A stretch of 64,000 nt of DNA. Source: an uncultured Desulfovibrionaceae bacterium (lineage in GTDB: Bacteria > Desulfobacterota > Desulfovibrionia > Desulfovibrionales > Desulfovibrionaceae). Under the pieces are notes generated by a model. The model saw nothing but the letters and a program-made list of their open reading frames with translations, was not told the DNA's origin and searched no databases. The stretch lies in the NCBI GenBank assembly GCA_949299515.1, contig CASGAP010000009.1:124001-188000 (forward strand), written 5' to 3'. This document shows, one piece after another, positions 45,760 through 54,501 of this stretch (its first letter is position 1; the number at the start of each line of letters is the position of its first letter). The translations under genes were made by a program, and so were the position numbers.

Positions 45760-45786
45760 AAACACGTTTCGGACCGAAACGCTTTT
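45760..45786 (-). terminator. Hairpin between the DUF503 gene and truB, likely bidirectional terminator
   Basis: CGTTTCG, loop GAC and CGAAACG are followed by T-rich runs on both strands (CTTTTTC on plus, TGTTTTTTG on minus). It implies that truB-rpsO-pnp can be transcribed apart from argJ-DUF503. Confidence 0.7.
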
Positions 45787-45849
45787 TCTTTGTAGCCTAC
45801 TTTTTGCTGTCTGTCCAGTTAAAATAAGCGATATTGCATGGTTAATGCA

Positions 45850-46143
45850 TTACCACTCCGTATCCATGAATTCCAGGTCGCTCCAAGTCATTTCTTCGGC
45901 GCAGACAGCCTCCATCATGGCCAGGCATTTATCCATGCGCGAGCGCAGGTGGCGTTCCTCGTTGCTTATGGAAACCACCTGCAGGCGCAGTTTGGTTAAA
46001 GAATTTTCCGTGCCTGCTTCCGCAATTGCCACATTGAAGGTGTTGCGTACTTTTGTTTTCAGGCTGTTGGCCACACGGCGCTTGGCTTTGAGGTTGTCGT
46101 TGCCGTGCAGGGTGTATTCTACTGTGAGCACAGCTATCAGCAT
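45850..46143 (-). CDS. DUF503 family protein
   Basis: 97 residues. It starts MLIAVLTVEYTLHGNDNLKAKRRV and contains SLKTKVRNTFNVAIAEAG, the family pattern. DUF503 proteins are small alpha/beta proteins usually encoded between infB and rbfA, hinting at a ribosome-related role that has not been shown. Here neither infB nor rbfA is beside it; argJ is upstream and truB is downstream after a terminator. Confidence 0.9.
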   Translation of the reverse strand: MLIAVLTVEYTLHGNDNLKAKRRVANSLKTKVRNTFNVAIAEAGTENSLTKLRLQVVSISNEERHLRSRMDKCLAMMEAVCAEEMTWSDLEFMDTEW

Positions 46144-46159
46144 GGAGATATCCGCAATG

Positions 46160-47338
46160 CTACGAACGGTAGTCGGAGTTCAGGGAAACGTAATCGTGGG
46201 AAAGGTCGGAAGCTTTTAAATGCGCTTTGCCGTTTCCTTCGCCGAGGGCAATGAGGATTTCGATATCGGTTTTGTCCAGCAGAGGATAGAAAACCGTGTC
46301 AATGTCCATGTCAACGGGCTGTCCGTTTCTGAAAATTTCCACGCCGCAGAGGGTAAGGGTGAGTTCGTCAGGGTCAAAAGCAACGCCTGCCCTGCCTGCG
46401 GCGGCCACAATGCGTCCCCAGTTGGGGTCTTTGCCGAACATGGCTGTTTTGACAAGCTGGGAATGGCCGACGGTGCGGGCGATTTTTTCAGCATCTTCGT
46501 CGGTTTTGGCGCCGGTAACCGTGATATGCATGACTTTGCTTGCGCCTTCGCCGTCTTTTACCAGCAGATAGGCAAGTTCCTGCAGCATTTCGGTAAGAAT
46601 TTCCTGCAGCTCGGTTTTTTCGAGGCTGACGCCGGAAAGGCCGCTTGACAGGGCAAAAAGACTGTCGTTGGTAGAGGTGTCGCCGTCGACGCTGACTTGG
46701 TTAAATCCCTGCTGTACGGCGCGGCGTACGGCTTCCGTCCAGGTTTCTTTGTCAACCGCTGCGTCGGTAATAAGCACGCTGAGCATGGTTGCCATATTGG
46801 GGCAGATCATGCCTGCGCCTTTGGCAACGCCTGCAAAAATGACTTCCTGGCCGTTTTTCTCGATTTTTCTGTAGGCGATTTTTGGGAAAGCATCGGTGGT
46901 CATAATGCTTTTGGCGTAATCTTCAAGGCTGGCCTGTCCTAAATTGCTGCGCAGTTCGTAGCTTGCTTCTTCCCATTTTTCCATATCCATATGCGCGCCG
47001 ATAACCCCTGTGGACGCTGTAAGCACGGAGCCTTTGGGAAGACTGAACAGTTCTTCGATAAGGGCCTGGCTTTGCAGGCAGGCCTGCATTCCTTTTTCGC
47101 CGGTGCAGGCGTTGGCTTGTCCGGAGTTGATGACGACAGCCCGTATTTCTTTGCTTTCGTTAAGATTTTTTTGTGAGCACAAAACCGGGGCGGCTTTAAA
47201 AAGATTGGTAGTGAAAAGGCCGGCGGCTATGGCGTTTTGTTCGCAAAGAACAAGGGACAAATCGTTTCTCGGCAGATTTTTTCCTCTGAAATCGGCATTG
47301 GCAACGGCTAGTGAAAAGCCTTTTGGTAATGTGTACAT
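46160..47338 (-). CDS. argJ: Glutamate N-acetyltransferase / amino-acid acetyltransferase ArgJ
   Basis: 392-residue Ntn-fold enzyme that transfers acetyl from N-acetylornithine to glutamate in cyclic arginine synthesis. Some members also use acetyl-CoA. The self-cleavage site is in KGAGMICPNMATMLS, where the Thr of AT-ML becomes the nucleophile of the beta chain. NSGQANACTGEKG and GDTSTNDSLF are family blocks, and it ends in SLNSDYRS. It lies between pgi and the DUF503 gene; no other arg genes are nearby. Confidence 0.96.
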   Translation of the reverse strand: MYTLPKGFSLAVANADFRGKNLPRNDLSLVLCEQNAIAAGLFTTNLFKAAPVLCSQKNLNESKEIRAVVINSGQANACTGEKGMQACLQSQALIEELFSLPKGSVLTASTGVIGAHMDMEKWEEASYELRSNLGQASLEDYAKSIMTTDAFPKIAYRKIEKNGQEVIFAGVAKGAGMICPNMATMLSVLITDAAVDKETWTEAVRRAVQQGFNQVSVDGDTSTNDSLFALSSGLSGVSLEKTELQEILTEMLQELAYLLVKDGEGASKVMHITVTGAKTDEDAEKIARTVGHSQLVKTAMFGKDPNWGRIVAAAGRAGVAFDPDELTLTLCGVEIFRNGQPVDMDIDTVFYPLLDKTDIEILIALGEGNGKAHLKASDLSHDYVSLNSDYRS

Positions 47339-47355
47339 CGCTTCGTCAGTATCCT

Positions 47356-48633
47356 TTATTGTTCGGAAAGTGTTTTTTTTGCTAAAATTTTGCTTTCTTC
47401 GACCGCAGGCTGGTCATAGGGGTTTATGCCCAAAAAGTGTGCGGTGAGAATTGTTGTCATGCACAGATTCCACATGATTTTGCCGAAGGCTTTTTCGTCG
47501 GTCTGTTCAAAATTCATGACGCACAGCGGTATGTGGCGGTTGATCATGGACTGTTTTGTGGCGGCGGTTTCGGCATAGAGTATGTCTGTTATGTTTTTGC
47601 CCGCAAGCCACTGCCATTCTTCCGGCAGGGTATCGGAAACGGTGCAGAGGCTGTTTTTGCTTTGGGAATACGATTCCAAAAAAATTCCCGCCTTGTTTGG
47701 TTTGCTGTCTAAAAAAAGCTGCAGTATGGAATGCTGGTCAACCGTGCCCAGGGCAACAACAGGAGTGGAGCCTTTGCCCTGTTTGCCGAGACTTTCTGCC
47801 CAAAGCTGGCGGAACCAGCAGTTCAGGCTGCTCCATTTGGGAATGTAGTTGAAAAATATCAGTTCGCTGAAATCTGCTGTCATGGCGGCATAAGCAAAGT
47901 TTGCCAATTCAAAGAGTTCGGGCAGGGGATTTTGCGGATTTTTGGCAAAAGCGGCGCATTGGCCGAAAAATTCTTCTTTTGCGTCCAGGGCGCCTTGAAT
48001 GAACTGTCTGTAATCAATTCCCAAAAAGGCGGCGGGAACCAGGCCTACGGCGCAGAAAATGCTGAAGCGGCCGCCTAAACGGCTTGGCACGGGCAATGAT
48101 TTAAAACCGTATTTTTGTGTTTCCTCACGCAAAAAGCCTTTGGTTTCGTCCGTGATAACAAAAAAATGGTTTTGCCATGTTTTGGGAAACAGCTTTTGAT
48201 ACTGCTGCTTGCAGATAAAATACTGGGCAACGGTTTCAAGCGTGGAACCTGATTTGCTGACGGCAAGCACCAAGGTTTTTTCTAAAGGAAGATGTTCGAG
48301 GCATTCTTCCAAATGGGCGGAATCCACGTTGTCCACAACCCAAAGCTGTTTTTTGTTTTGCTGCCGCAGAATGAATTTGTCCTGCGGGCTGAAAGTTTTC
48401 TGCAGGGCGTGGGGGCCGAGGGCGGAACCGCCTATGCCGAGCAGCAGCAGGTTGTCAAATTCCGCAAAAAAAGAGGCAAGGCCGTCCAATTCATTAAACA
48501 GCTCCGGGATAAAATCCAGCGTGACAAAGGGCAGTTTTTCTTCAAGCAGATTTTCGACGCATTCGTTTACGGAACGGATGGCCGCGGGGTCTTCTTTGGG
48601 AAAAGCGAATTGTTCAGAGTTGTAAAATTTCAT
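47356..48633 (-). CDS. pgi: Glucose-6-phosphate isomerase
   Basis: 425 residues, the shorter bacterial form. LLLGIGGSALGPHAL, VVDNVDSAHL and AVSKSGSTLETVAQYF (SIS phosphate-binding loop) are present, and GTVDQHSILQLFLD holds the catalytic-region Gln/His. It interconverts glucose-6-phosphate and fructose-6-phosphate at the entry to glycolysis and cell-wall sugar synthesis. It starts 1 bp after the aminotransferase stop, so the two are co-transcribed. Confidence 0.96.
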   Translation of the reverse strand: MKFYNSEQFAFPKEDPAAIRSVNECVENLLEEKLPFVTLDFIPELFNELDGLASFFAEFDNLLLLGIGGSALGPHALQKTFSPQDKFILRQQNKKQLWVVDNVDSAHLEECLEHLPLEKTLVLAVSKSGSTLETVAQYFICKQQYQKLFPKTWQNHFFVITDETKGFLREETQKYGFKSLPVPSRLGGRFSIFCAVGLVPAAFLGIDYRQFIQGALDAKEEFFGQCAAFAKNPQNPLPELFELANFAYAAMTADFSELIFFNYIPKWSSLNCWFRQLWAESLGKQGKGSTPVVALGTVDQHSILQLFLDSKPNKAGIFLESYSQSKNSLCTVSDTLPEEWQWLAGKNITDILYAETAATKQSMINRHIPLCVMNFEQTDEKAFGKIMWNLCMTTILTAHFLGINPYDQPAVEESKILAKKTLSEQ

Positions 48634-48634
48634 A

Positions 48635-49807
48635 TCAGCAATACAGGGCCTTTTTTATGGCAGCAAGCGCTTTTGCCAAGGTTTCGTCGGATACTGCGTA
48701 GGACAGGCGTATGCAGTTTGGCAGGCCGAAAGCGTCGCCCGGCATGACCGCCACTTTTGCTTCGTCCAGCAAATACGTGCAAAGTTCCGGAGCATTTTTG
48801 TATTTATCGCAAAACAGTCTGCTGACGTCGGGGAAAAGATAAAACGCGCCTTCCGGCTTGGGACAGATTACTCCTTCCCAAGAGCTTATTTCCGCATGGG
48901 CATAGTCGCGTCTGCGCCTGAACGCTTCTTTCATGGGCGCAATGCAGTCATAGGAAGACATAAGCGCCGCAACTCCGGCTTTTTGCGCAATGGAACAAAT
49001 ACTGGATGTGATTTGTCCCTGCAGTTTGCCCATTTCTTTGATAATGGCAGGGTGGGCAAGAGTAAAGCCGAGACGCCAGCCTGTCATGGCAAAGCTTTTG
49101 GACAGAGCGTTTATTACGGCGATATGTTCCGGGTACTGCAGCCACATTTTGGCGGCCGTGGATTTGTATTCGTCGTTATAAACCAGCTGGTCATACACTT
49201 CGTCGGCAATGACAAAAATATTCTTTTGAATTGCCCAGTGCAGAATTGCGTCGGTTTCCTGCTGGGAATAGGTGACGCCTGAGGGGTTGCTCGGACTGTT
49301 TAAAAGCAGCACTTTTGTTTTTGGGGTATAGGCTTTTTCCAAATCTTCAATGCTGATTTTATATCCGTTTTCCACGGAAGACGGCACAAAAACAGGGTTG
49401 CCGCCCACAAGCGCGGCCATATCCGGATAACTTGTCCAGTAGGGAACGGGAATAAGCACGTCGTCTCCGTCGTCTACCAGGCAGAGCAGAAGATTGTACA
49501 GGCACTGCTTGCCGCCGTTGCCGATGATGATGTTTTCCGGTTTTGCCTTCACTCCGTATACACGCATGAAATATTCGCAGATTGCGGAGCGGATTTCGGG
49601 AATGCCGGGAACGGCGGTATATTTTGTAAAATGTTCGTCAATGGCTTTTTTGGCGGCTTCGGCAATATGGTCGGGGGTGGGGAAATCCGGCTCGCCGACA
49701 GCAAGAGAAATAACGTCAATGCCTTTATTTTTGAGCTCGAGGGCTTTTGCGTTGACTGCCAATGTGGCTGACGGTTTTACTCTTGATAATCGGTTTGCTA
49801 GTTTCAT
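48635..49807 (-). CDS. Class I pyridoxal-phosphate aminotransferase, aspartate aminotransferase-like
   Basis: 390 residues of fold type I. SLAVGEPDFPTP is near the N terminus and NSPSNPSGV holds the conserved Asn. ADEVYDQLVY has the Asp/Tyr that contact the cofactor ring nitrogen and O3', and NALSKSFAMTGWRLGF places the Schiff-base Lys at 237. It most resembles the aspartate/prephenate aminotransferase subgroup, but substrate choice cannot be fixed by motifs alone. It is first in the aminotransferase-pgi-argJ run. Confidence 0.93.
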   Translation of the reverse strand: MKLANRLSRVKPSATLAVNAKALELKNKGIDVISLAVGEPDFPTPDHIAEAAKKAIDEHFTKYTAVPGIPEIRSAICEYFMRVYGVKAKPENIIIGNGGKQCLYNLLLCLVDDGDDVLIPVPYWTSYPDMAALVGGNPVFVPSSVENGYKISIEDLEKAYTPKTKVLLLNSPSNPSGVTYSQQETDAILHWAIQKNIFVIADEVYDQLVYNDEYKSTAAKMWLQYPEHIAVINALSKSFAMTGWRLGFTLAHPAIIKEMGKLQGQITSSICSIAQKAGVAALMSSYDCIAPMKEAFRRRRDYAHAEISSWEGVICPKPEGAFYLFPDVSRLFCDKYKNAPELCTYLLDEAKVAVMPGDAFGLPNCIRLSYAVSDETLAKALAAIKKALYC

Positions 49808-49875
49808 AAAAAACCCCTTGATAATTTTTGTGGAAAAATTTTATGCGTTAAGGGCGCAGCTGTCAATATATAATC

Positions 49876-51291
49876 TTAGGCAGCTTTGCCAGCTCTATCG
49901 TTTTTATAGATTTTATAGGCCAAAATGCCGTAAAAAATTATGCAGATGACGTTAATGCCCGACATAAGCAGGAATGAGAATTTCATGGAACTTAAAAACA
50001 GCGGTATGGTGTCGGGATTGACCGTCTGTTTGCCGAGATAGTGCGAAATGGCAAGCGAAACAATGATTTGGCTTGCCAATATCCCCATGCTGCGCGCAGT
50101 GGCGGTGAGGCTGGAAGCCACGGCCATTTCTCTGGGCGGGATTTCTTTGAGCGAGGAAACCGTGCAGGGCGAAGAAAAAATGGAAATGCCGACGCCGGAA
50201 ATAAACAGTGTGGACAATATATAGTAAATGCTTGAATTTTCGTTGAGGTAAGCCGTGGTGACAAGGCTGGCCGTACACAGGAACAGCCCGATAAGAATAA
50301 TGTATTCTGGGTGGACTTTATCGGCAAGACGGCCGGAAAACGGAGCAACGCTGAATTGCGCCGCACTTTTGAACAGCAGGAAAAAACCGGCGATAAGCGG
50401 CGTAAACCCGCGCACCTGCTGGAAATACATGGTGGAAAAATAGACAAAGGCAGTGGTGGCGCCGAAATTGACCATCATGGCCATAAGGCCGAGGCTGAAG
50501 GTTTTTGCTTTGGTGAACAGGGCTATATTAATAATAGGATAGCGGCTGTTTTTTTGCATATGCACAAAAAGAATCAGCAGGACGACGCCTATGGGCACAA
50601 GCCAGATAAGGTGGAAATACAGGCTCATCAGGCCGGCGCCCATGGAAACTGCGCCCGTGCCGAGGCCGAGCAGAACTGCGCCTTTTGTGTCGAACTGTTC
50701 TCCGTCGAGGGTGCACCATTCAAGGCGCAGCGAGCCGCGGAACAGAATAAGTCCCGCAAGGTTCGGAATCATTAGCACGAGGAACAGTAAGCGCCAGCCG
50801 AGGAACGTGGCAATGGCGCCGCCGATAATGGGGCCGAGGGAAGCGCCGAGATAGGCGGCGGAGGTCAAAATGCCCAAAATGGTTCCGCGTTTGTATATAG
50901 GGGTGATGTTAACGGCAATGGCGGTGCTGGTACTGATTAAAAGAGCCGTGCCTATGCCCTGGATGAGGCGGAAAATGCTGAGTACCATAAAATTCGGGGA
51001 AAAAAACAGGCCGATAAGGGTAACGAAACAGACAATAAAACCTACAGTCATCATTTTTCTCAGGCCGAACAGGTCGCTCATGCGGCCGCCTATGGCGCCG
51101 ATATAGCCCTGAGAATAGGCAAACAGCATGACGATAAGGGAAATGGTGGCGGCGGAGGTATGAAAATCAGCGGCTACGGAAGGCAAAACCGTTGTGACGC
51201 CGCTGTACAGCAGAGGAGAAAAGAAGTTGGCAATCCATAACGAAACATAAACCCAAAACGTTTTTTCGGGAGGGGAACACTCGGCGGGCAT
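49876..51291 (-). CDS. MFS drug-efflux-type transporter (DHA2-like, 14 helices)
   Basis: 471 residues with about fourteen predicted membrane helices. GRMSDLFGLRKMM is the MFS motif A loop between helices 2 and 3. RLIQGIGTALLISTSTAIAV is motif B, and LGASLGPIIGGAIATFLGWR is the motif C antiporter signature. This pattern fits the EmrB/QacA group of drug:proton antiporters. There is no membrane-fusion partner gene next to it. A strong promoter with a long inverted repeat lies upstream, suggesting inducible expression. Confidence 0.92.
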   Translation of the reverse strand: MPAECSPPEKTFWVYVSLWIANFFSPLLYSGVTTVLPSVAADFHTSAATISLIVMLFAYSQGYIGAIGGRMSDLFGLRKMMTVGFIVCFVTLIGLFFSPNFMVLSIFRLIQGIGTALLISTSTAIAVNITPIYKRGTILGILTSAAYLGASLGPIIGGAIATFLGWRLLFLVLMIPNLAGLILFRGSLRLEWCTLDGEQFDTKGAVLLGLGTGAVSMGAGLMSLYFHLIWLVPIGVVLLILFVHMQKNSRYPIINIALFTKAKTFSLGLMAMMVNFGATTAFVYFSTMYFQQVRGFTPLIAGFFLLFKSAAQFSVAPFSGRLADKVHPEYIILIGLFLCTASLVTTAYLNENSSIYYILSTLFISGVGISIFSSPCTVSSLKEIPPREMAVASSLTATARSMGILASQIIVSLAISHYLGKQTVNPDTIPLFLSSMKFSFLLMSGINVICIIFYGILAYKIYKNDRAGKAA

Positions 51292-51327
51292 AAAATATCC
51301 TTGGTTGGCGGTTCTCCTTATCCACTG

Positions 51328-51355
51328 TACTGAAGAAAAGGATTTTTTTTCAGTA
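51328..51355. promoter_or_regulatory. Inverted repeat at the MFS exporter promoter, candidate operator
   Basis: TACTGAA and TTCAGTA with a 14-bp spacer; arm centres are 21 bp apart, two helical turns. One arm overlaps the predicted -10 box and the other lies in the leader, a good placement for a repressor of the MarR/TetR kind. No regulator gene is adjacent. Confidence 0.5.
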
Positions 51356-51379
51356 TAGACGGTATTGGTTTTTTGTCAA
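51352..51379 (-). promoter_or_regulatory. Predicted sigma70-type promoter of the MFS exporter
   Basis: Minus-strand perfect TTGACA (51379-51374), a 16-bp spacer and TATACT (51357-51352), about 60 bp before the exporter start. Confidence 0.75.
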
Positions 51380-51430
51380 ATTATAAAAATCACAAAGTTT
51401 GCGCAGGCTTCTGAAATCCTGTGTTTGTCT

Positions 51431-52627
51431 CTATGCGAGCATTGCCAGGGCGTCCCGTTCTTCGCGGATAAAACGGCTGCGTGCGGCTTCCTGCACGGCT
51501 GCCGTGGAGGAAGTGAATTTGTCTTTTCTGTTTTCATAAATGTTTTTTATGAACTGTGCCTGGCTGTCGGCATTTTGTGCCCCAGGCTGTGCGAAACCCT
51601 CCATATACAGGCTGTTGGCGGCTTCTTCGGAAGAAACGGCACTCGGCTCCGTCATGGCGGAAAGTGCCTGATCAATGATATGTTTTGCGCCGTTTACCCC
51701 ATGCTGTACTGATGTGCTGAAAATAACTTCCTTTAAAGCCGGAGATATTTCTCCCTGCCATTTTTCCCGTACATAGGCATAAACCGGTTCATAATGGCTT
51801 TTGACAATGAAGTTGTGCTCAAGCTCTTTCATGCGGCCGGGATTTTGGGCACACAGGGTTTTCCATGCTTCGGGCACGGCTCCGTTTTTGCTGCCCGTGT
51901 TGGCATTGCCCGCGTTTTTGAGGGTCTGCGCCCACTGCGGTTCTTCGTCCTGCAAAAACTCAAGGAACTTGTCAAAGGTTCCGGCACGGGAGGAAATCTG
52001 ATACGTTCCGTAGGACGTGCCGCCGTTTCTGTCGTAGCCAATGCTTTGGCTGCCGGTGTTTGCGGATTCGTATTTTTTTGACAGGCTGCCCAGGGAATAT
52101 TTTTCGGACAGTTCATTAAATTTGTTTTGCAGCGGATTGGCTTTGCTGCGGAAAAGAGCGGGATTTTCTTTGCGGGCCGAAATTCTGGACAGTATGCCGA
52201 GGGATTTGCTGTCCAGGGCAATGGCTTTCATGCCTTGCAAAGCCATGCTTGTTTTGTGTTCCAGAGGCAGGGCGTGCGGCATGGAAACAGGTATGGCGCG
52301 GCGCGAATTTTCGGGTACGGCCTGCGGTTTTTGCGCGGTTTCCGGCAGCGTGACCGTTCCGTTTTCGTCTATGACCGCACCTTGTTCGGCCAGTGTTGGC
52401 GCAAGACCGTTTTGGCGGGTTACGGCCAGAGCTTTAACAAGGTTTTGCGAACGCAGTTCGGAGGCAAATCCGGAAACGCTGTCCAGCAGTGACTGCTGGG
52501 TAATGTTTTGTTCGGCTTGGGACAGAGCTGTCTGTGCCGTGTTTTTGTTCTGCATTTTGCCGAGCAGATATTCGTTGTATCCGCCGCCGCGCAGGGGCTG
52601 TGATAGGCTTAAGCTGTTGTATTCCAT
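51431..52627 (-). CDS. Lysozyme-fold protein resembling phage/VgrG-associated muramidases
   Basis: 398 residues from the ATG at 52627; the first about 200 residues are low-complexity and polar with no signal peptide. The core SLSKKYESANTG, NGGTSYGTYQISSRAGTFDKFLEF and PEAWKTLCAQ resembles the lysozyme-like domains of phage tail and VgrG-linked proteins. Its Glu in KYES is a candidate catalytic acid. HYEPVYAYV and SVQHGVNGAKHIIDQAL follow. Peptidoglycan cleavage is inferred; how it would leave the cytoplasm is unclear. No phage or type VI genes are nearby. Confidence 0.75.
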   Translation of the reverse strand: MEYNSLSLSQPLRGGGYNEYLLGKMQNKNTAQTALSQAEQNITQQSLLDSVSGFASELRSQNLVKALAVTRQNGLAPTLAEQGAVIDENGTVTLPETAQKPQAVPENSRRAIPVSMPHALPLEHKTSMALQGMKAIALDSKSLGILSRISARKENPALFRSKANPLQNKFNELSEKYSLGSLSKKYESANTGSQSIGYDRNGGTSYGTYQISSRAGTFDKFLEFLQDEEPQWAQTLKNAGNANTGSKNGAVPEAWKTLCAQNPGRMKELEHNFIVKSHYEPVYAYVREKWQGEISPALKEVIFSTSVQHGVNGAKHIIDQALSAMTEPSAVSSEEAANSLYMEGFAQPGAQNADSQAQFIKNIYENRKDKFTSSTAAVQEAARSRFIREERDALAMLA

Positions 52628-52934
52628 AAAAAACTCGCTTGCTGTCTGTATAAGTAACTTTAGGGTATGGTTCCGTAACTGCCGTGCAATGAGGGGGCCG
52701 GGGGAAATCGTTTCCCCTGAAAAATAATTCAGAACCGCACCCAAGGATATTTTCTTGACTGCTGTTTATTATGCAAAAAATGTTCCTTTGTTGTAACTTG
52801 TTTGTTTTGTTTTGTTTTACTGTCTGTTGTCAAGACAATGACAGGGCGCCGCTTAAAATTATCTTGTTGCGGAAACGGAAAAATGCCTGTATAAGAATGC
52901 TGTTTAATGAATTATTCCGCTTTTTGGAGGCATC
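52628..52934. other. 307-bp divergent intergenic region between lysozyme-fold gene and cobA-hemD
   Basis: It contains a small GGGGAAA/TTTCCCC hairpin (52701-52717) without a T run, and a TTGTC-AA-GACAA palindrome near 52827-52838. A predicted plus-strand promoter lies at 52867-52895. Short open frames here show no coding signs or ribosome sites. Confidence 0.55.
52867..52895 (+). promoter_or_regulatory. Predicted promoter of cobA-hemD/purN
   Basis: TTGCGG, a 17-bp spacer and TATAAG, about 40 bp upstream of the cobA-hemD ATG. The ATG itself is preceded by TTTGGAGG. Confidence 0.6.
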
Positions 52935-54494
52935 ATGTTTGTATATCTTATCGGTGCAGGGCCGGGCGATCCCGGGCTTATCACGTGCAAAGGCCTTGAC
53001 GCGCTGAGCCGTGCTGACGTTGTCGTTTATGATTATTTGGCAAGCGATATTTTGTTAGGGTATGCACGTCCCGATGCAGAAAAAATATATGTGGGCAAAA
53101 TTGCCGGCAACCATGCCATGAAGCAGGAAGACATTAACGCCCTGCTGGTGGCCAAAGCCAAAGAAGGCAAGATAGTGGCGCGTCTGAAAGGCGGCGATCC
53201 GTATATTTTCGGCCGCGGCGGCGAAGAAGGACGGGCACTGTTTGATGCCGGCGTGCCGTTTTGCGAAGTGCCGGGCATAAGCAGTACCATTGCCGGCCCC
53301 GCGTATGCCGGAATTCCGCTGACTGACAGAACTGCGGCTTCTTCCGTAACCATTATTACCGGGCATGAAGACCCGACCAAGCCTGATTCCGTGCATAATT
53401 GGAGCGCGCTGGCCAAAAGCGCGTCTACCTTGGTTTTTGTTATGGGCATGAAAAATCTGCCCGATATTGCCAAAAACCTTATAACTGCGGGAATGGACCC
53501 GAAAACGCCTGCCGCTCTGGTGCATTGGGGCACCATGCCCATGCAGCGTTCTTTGAGTTCCACGCTGGAAGATTTGCCTGCCGCTGCCGTGCGCGAAGGC
53601 TTTAAAAATCCGTCCGTCATTGTTGTCGGTCATGTGGTTTCTTTGCGTGACAAATTAAACTGGAACGAAAAACGGCCGCTTTTCGGAAAAACCGTGGTGG
53701 TGACCCGTTCCCGCGAACAGGCCAGCGATATGGTTGCCATGCTGATGAGCCTGGGCGCAAGGGTTATTCAGTTCCCGACCATCAGTATTGAACCCATGGA
53801 AGATTATGCCGTGCTTGATGCGGCCATTGACACTGTGGATACATTTTCCTGGATTGTGTTTACGTCTGTAAACGGTGTGCAGCATTTTGCCGCCCGTCTG
53901 CGAGCCAAGGGCAAGGACAGCCGTGCTTTGGCCAAAGCCAAAATCGCCGCTATAGGCCCCGTAACCCGCAAAGAAGTGGAAAAACTCGGCATTGTGCCCG
54001 ATTTTGTGCCCGAAACGTATGTGGCCGAATCCGTTGCCGAAGGACTGCGCGCTTTTGACATCGCGGGAAAAGACATTCTTATTCCCCGCGCTTTGGAGTC
54101 CCGCGAGGTTTTGCCGGAAGTTCTGGAACAGGCAGGCGCAAGGGTAACTGTGGCGCCCGCTTATAAAACCGTGAAGGCTCTGCACAATAAGGAAGAGCTT
54201 ATGCAGGCTCTTGAAGAAGGCAGTGTGGACTGCATCAGTTTTGCTTCTTCTTCCACTGTGCGCAATTTTATGGAGAGCATTCCCGCCGAGGCGCTGCAAA
54301 AAGCCCAAGGCCTGCATTTTGCCTCCATTGGGCCCGTTACCACAAAAACTTTGGAAGAATACGGCCTTAAGGCCGAAATGGAACCCAAAGATTTTACCAT
54401 TCCTGCGCTTGTTGCGGAAATTACCGCGTATTTTTCCAAAGAAACGGATATTAATTCCCCGTATTACCAATCCCTTTTAAAATCAGCAAAGTAG
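52935..54494 (+). CDS. Fused uroporphyrinogen-III C-methyltransferase / uroporphyrinogen-III synthase
   Basis: 519 residues with two enzymes in one chain. Residues 1 to about 240 are the SUMT (CobA) domain: YLIGAGPGDPGLIT, GGDPYIFGRGGEE, and VPGISSTIAGPAYAGIPLTDR. Residues about 250-510 are a HemD domain: GKTVVVTRSREQASDM, FTSVNGVQHF, and SFASSSTVRNF. Together they turn hydroxymethylbilane into precorrin-2, the branch point to siroheme, cobalamin and, in sulfate reducers, haem via siroheme. CobA-HemD fusions are familiar in Desulfovibrio relatives and clostridia. purN follows 7 bp later. Confidence 0.95.
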   Translation: MFVYLIGAGPGDPGLITCKGLDALSRADVVVYDYLASDILLGYARPDAEKIYVGKIAGNHAMKQEDINALLVAKAKEGKIVARLKGGDPYIFGRGGEEGRALFDAGVPFCEVPGISSTIAGPAYAGIPLTDRTAASSVTIITGHEDPTKPDSVHNWSALAKSASTLVFVMGMKNLPDIAKNLITAGMDPKTPAALVHWGTMPMQRSLSSTLEDLPAAAVREGFKNPSVIVVGHVVSLRDKLNWNEKRPLFGKTVVVTRSREQASDMVAMLMSLGARVIQFPTISIEPMEDYAVLDAAIDTVDTFSWIVFTSVNGVQHFAARLRAKGKDSRALAKAKIAAIGPVTRKEVEKLGIVPDFVPETYVAESVAEGLRAFDIAGKDILIPRALESREVLPEVLEQAGARVTVAPAYKTVKALHNKEELMQALEEGSVDCISFASSSTVRNFMESIPAEALQKAQGLHFASIGPVTTKTLEEYGLKAEMEPKDFTIPALVAEITAYFSKETDINSPYYQSLLKSAK

Positions 54495-54501
54495 GGAAGC
54501 C

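Noticed and set aside
52771..53007. A 78-codon frame upstream of cobA-hemD
   Set aside because: It overlaps the real cobA-hemD start in another frame and crosses the predicted promoter; no coding evidence.
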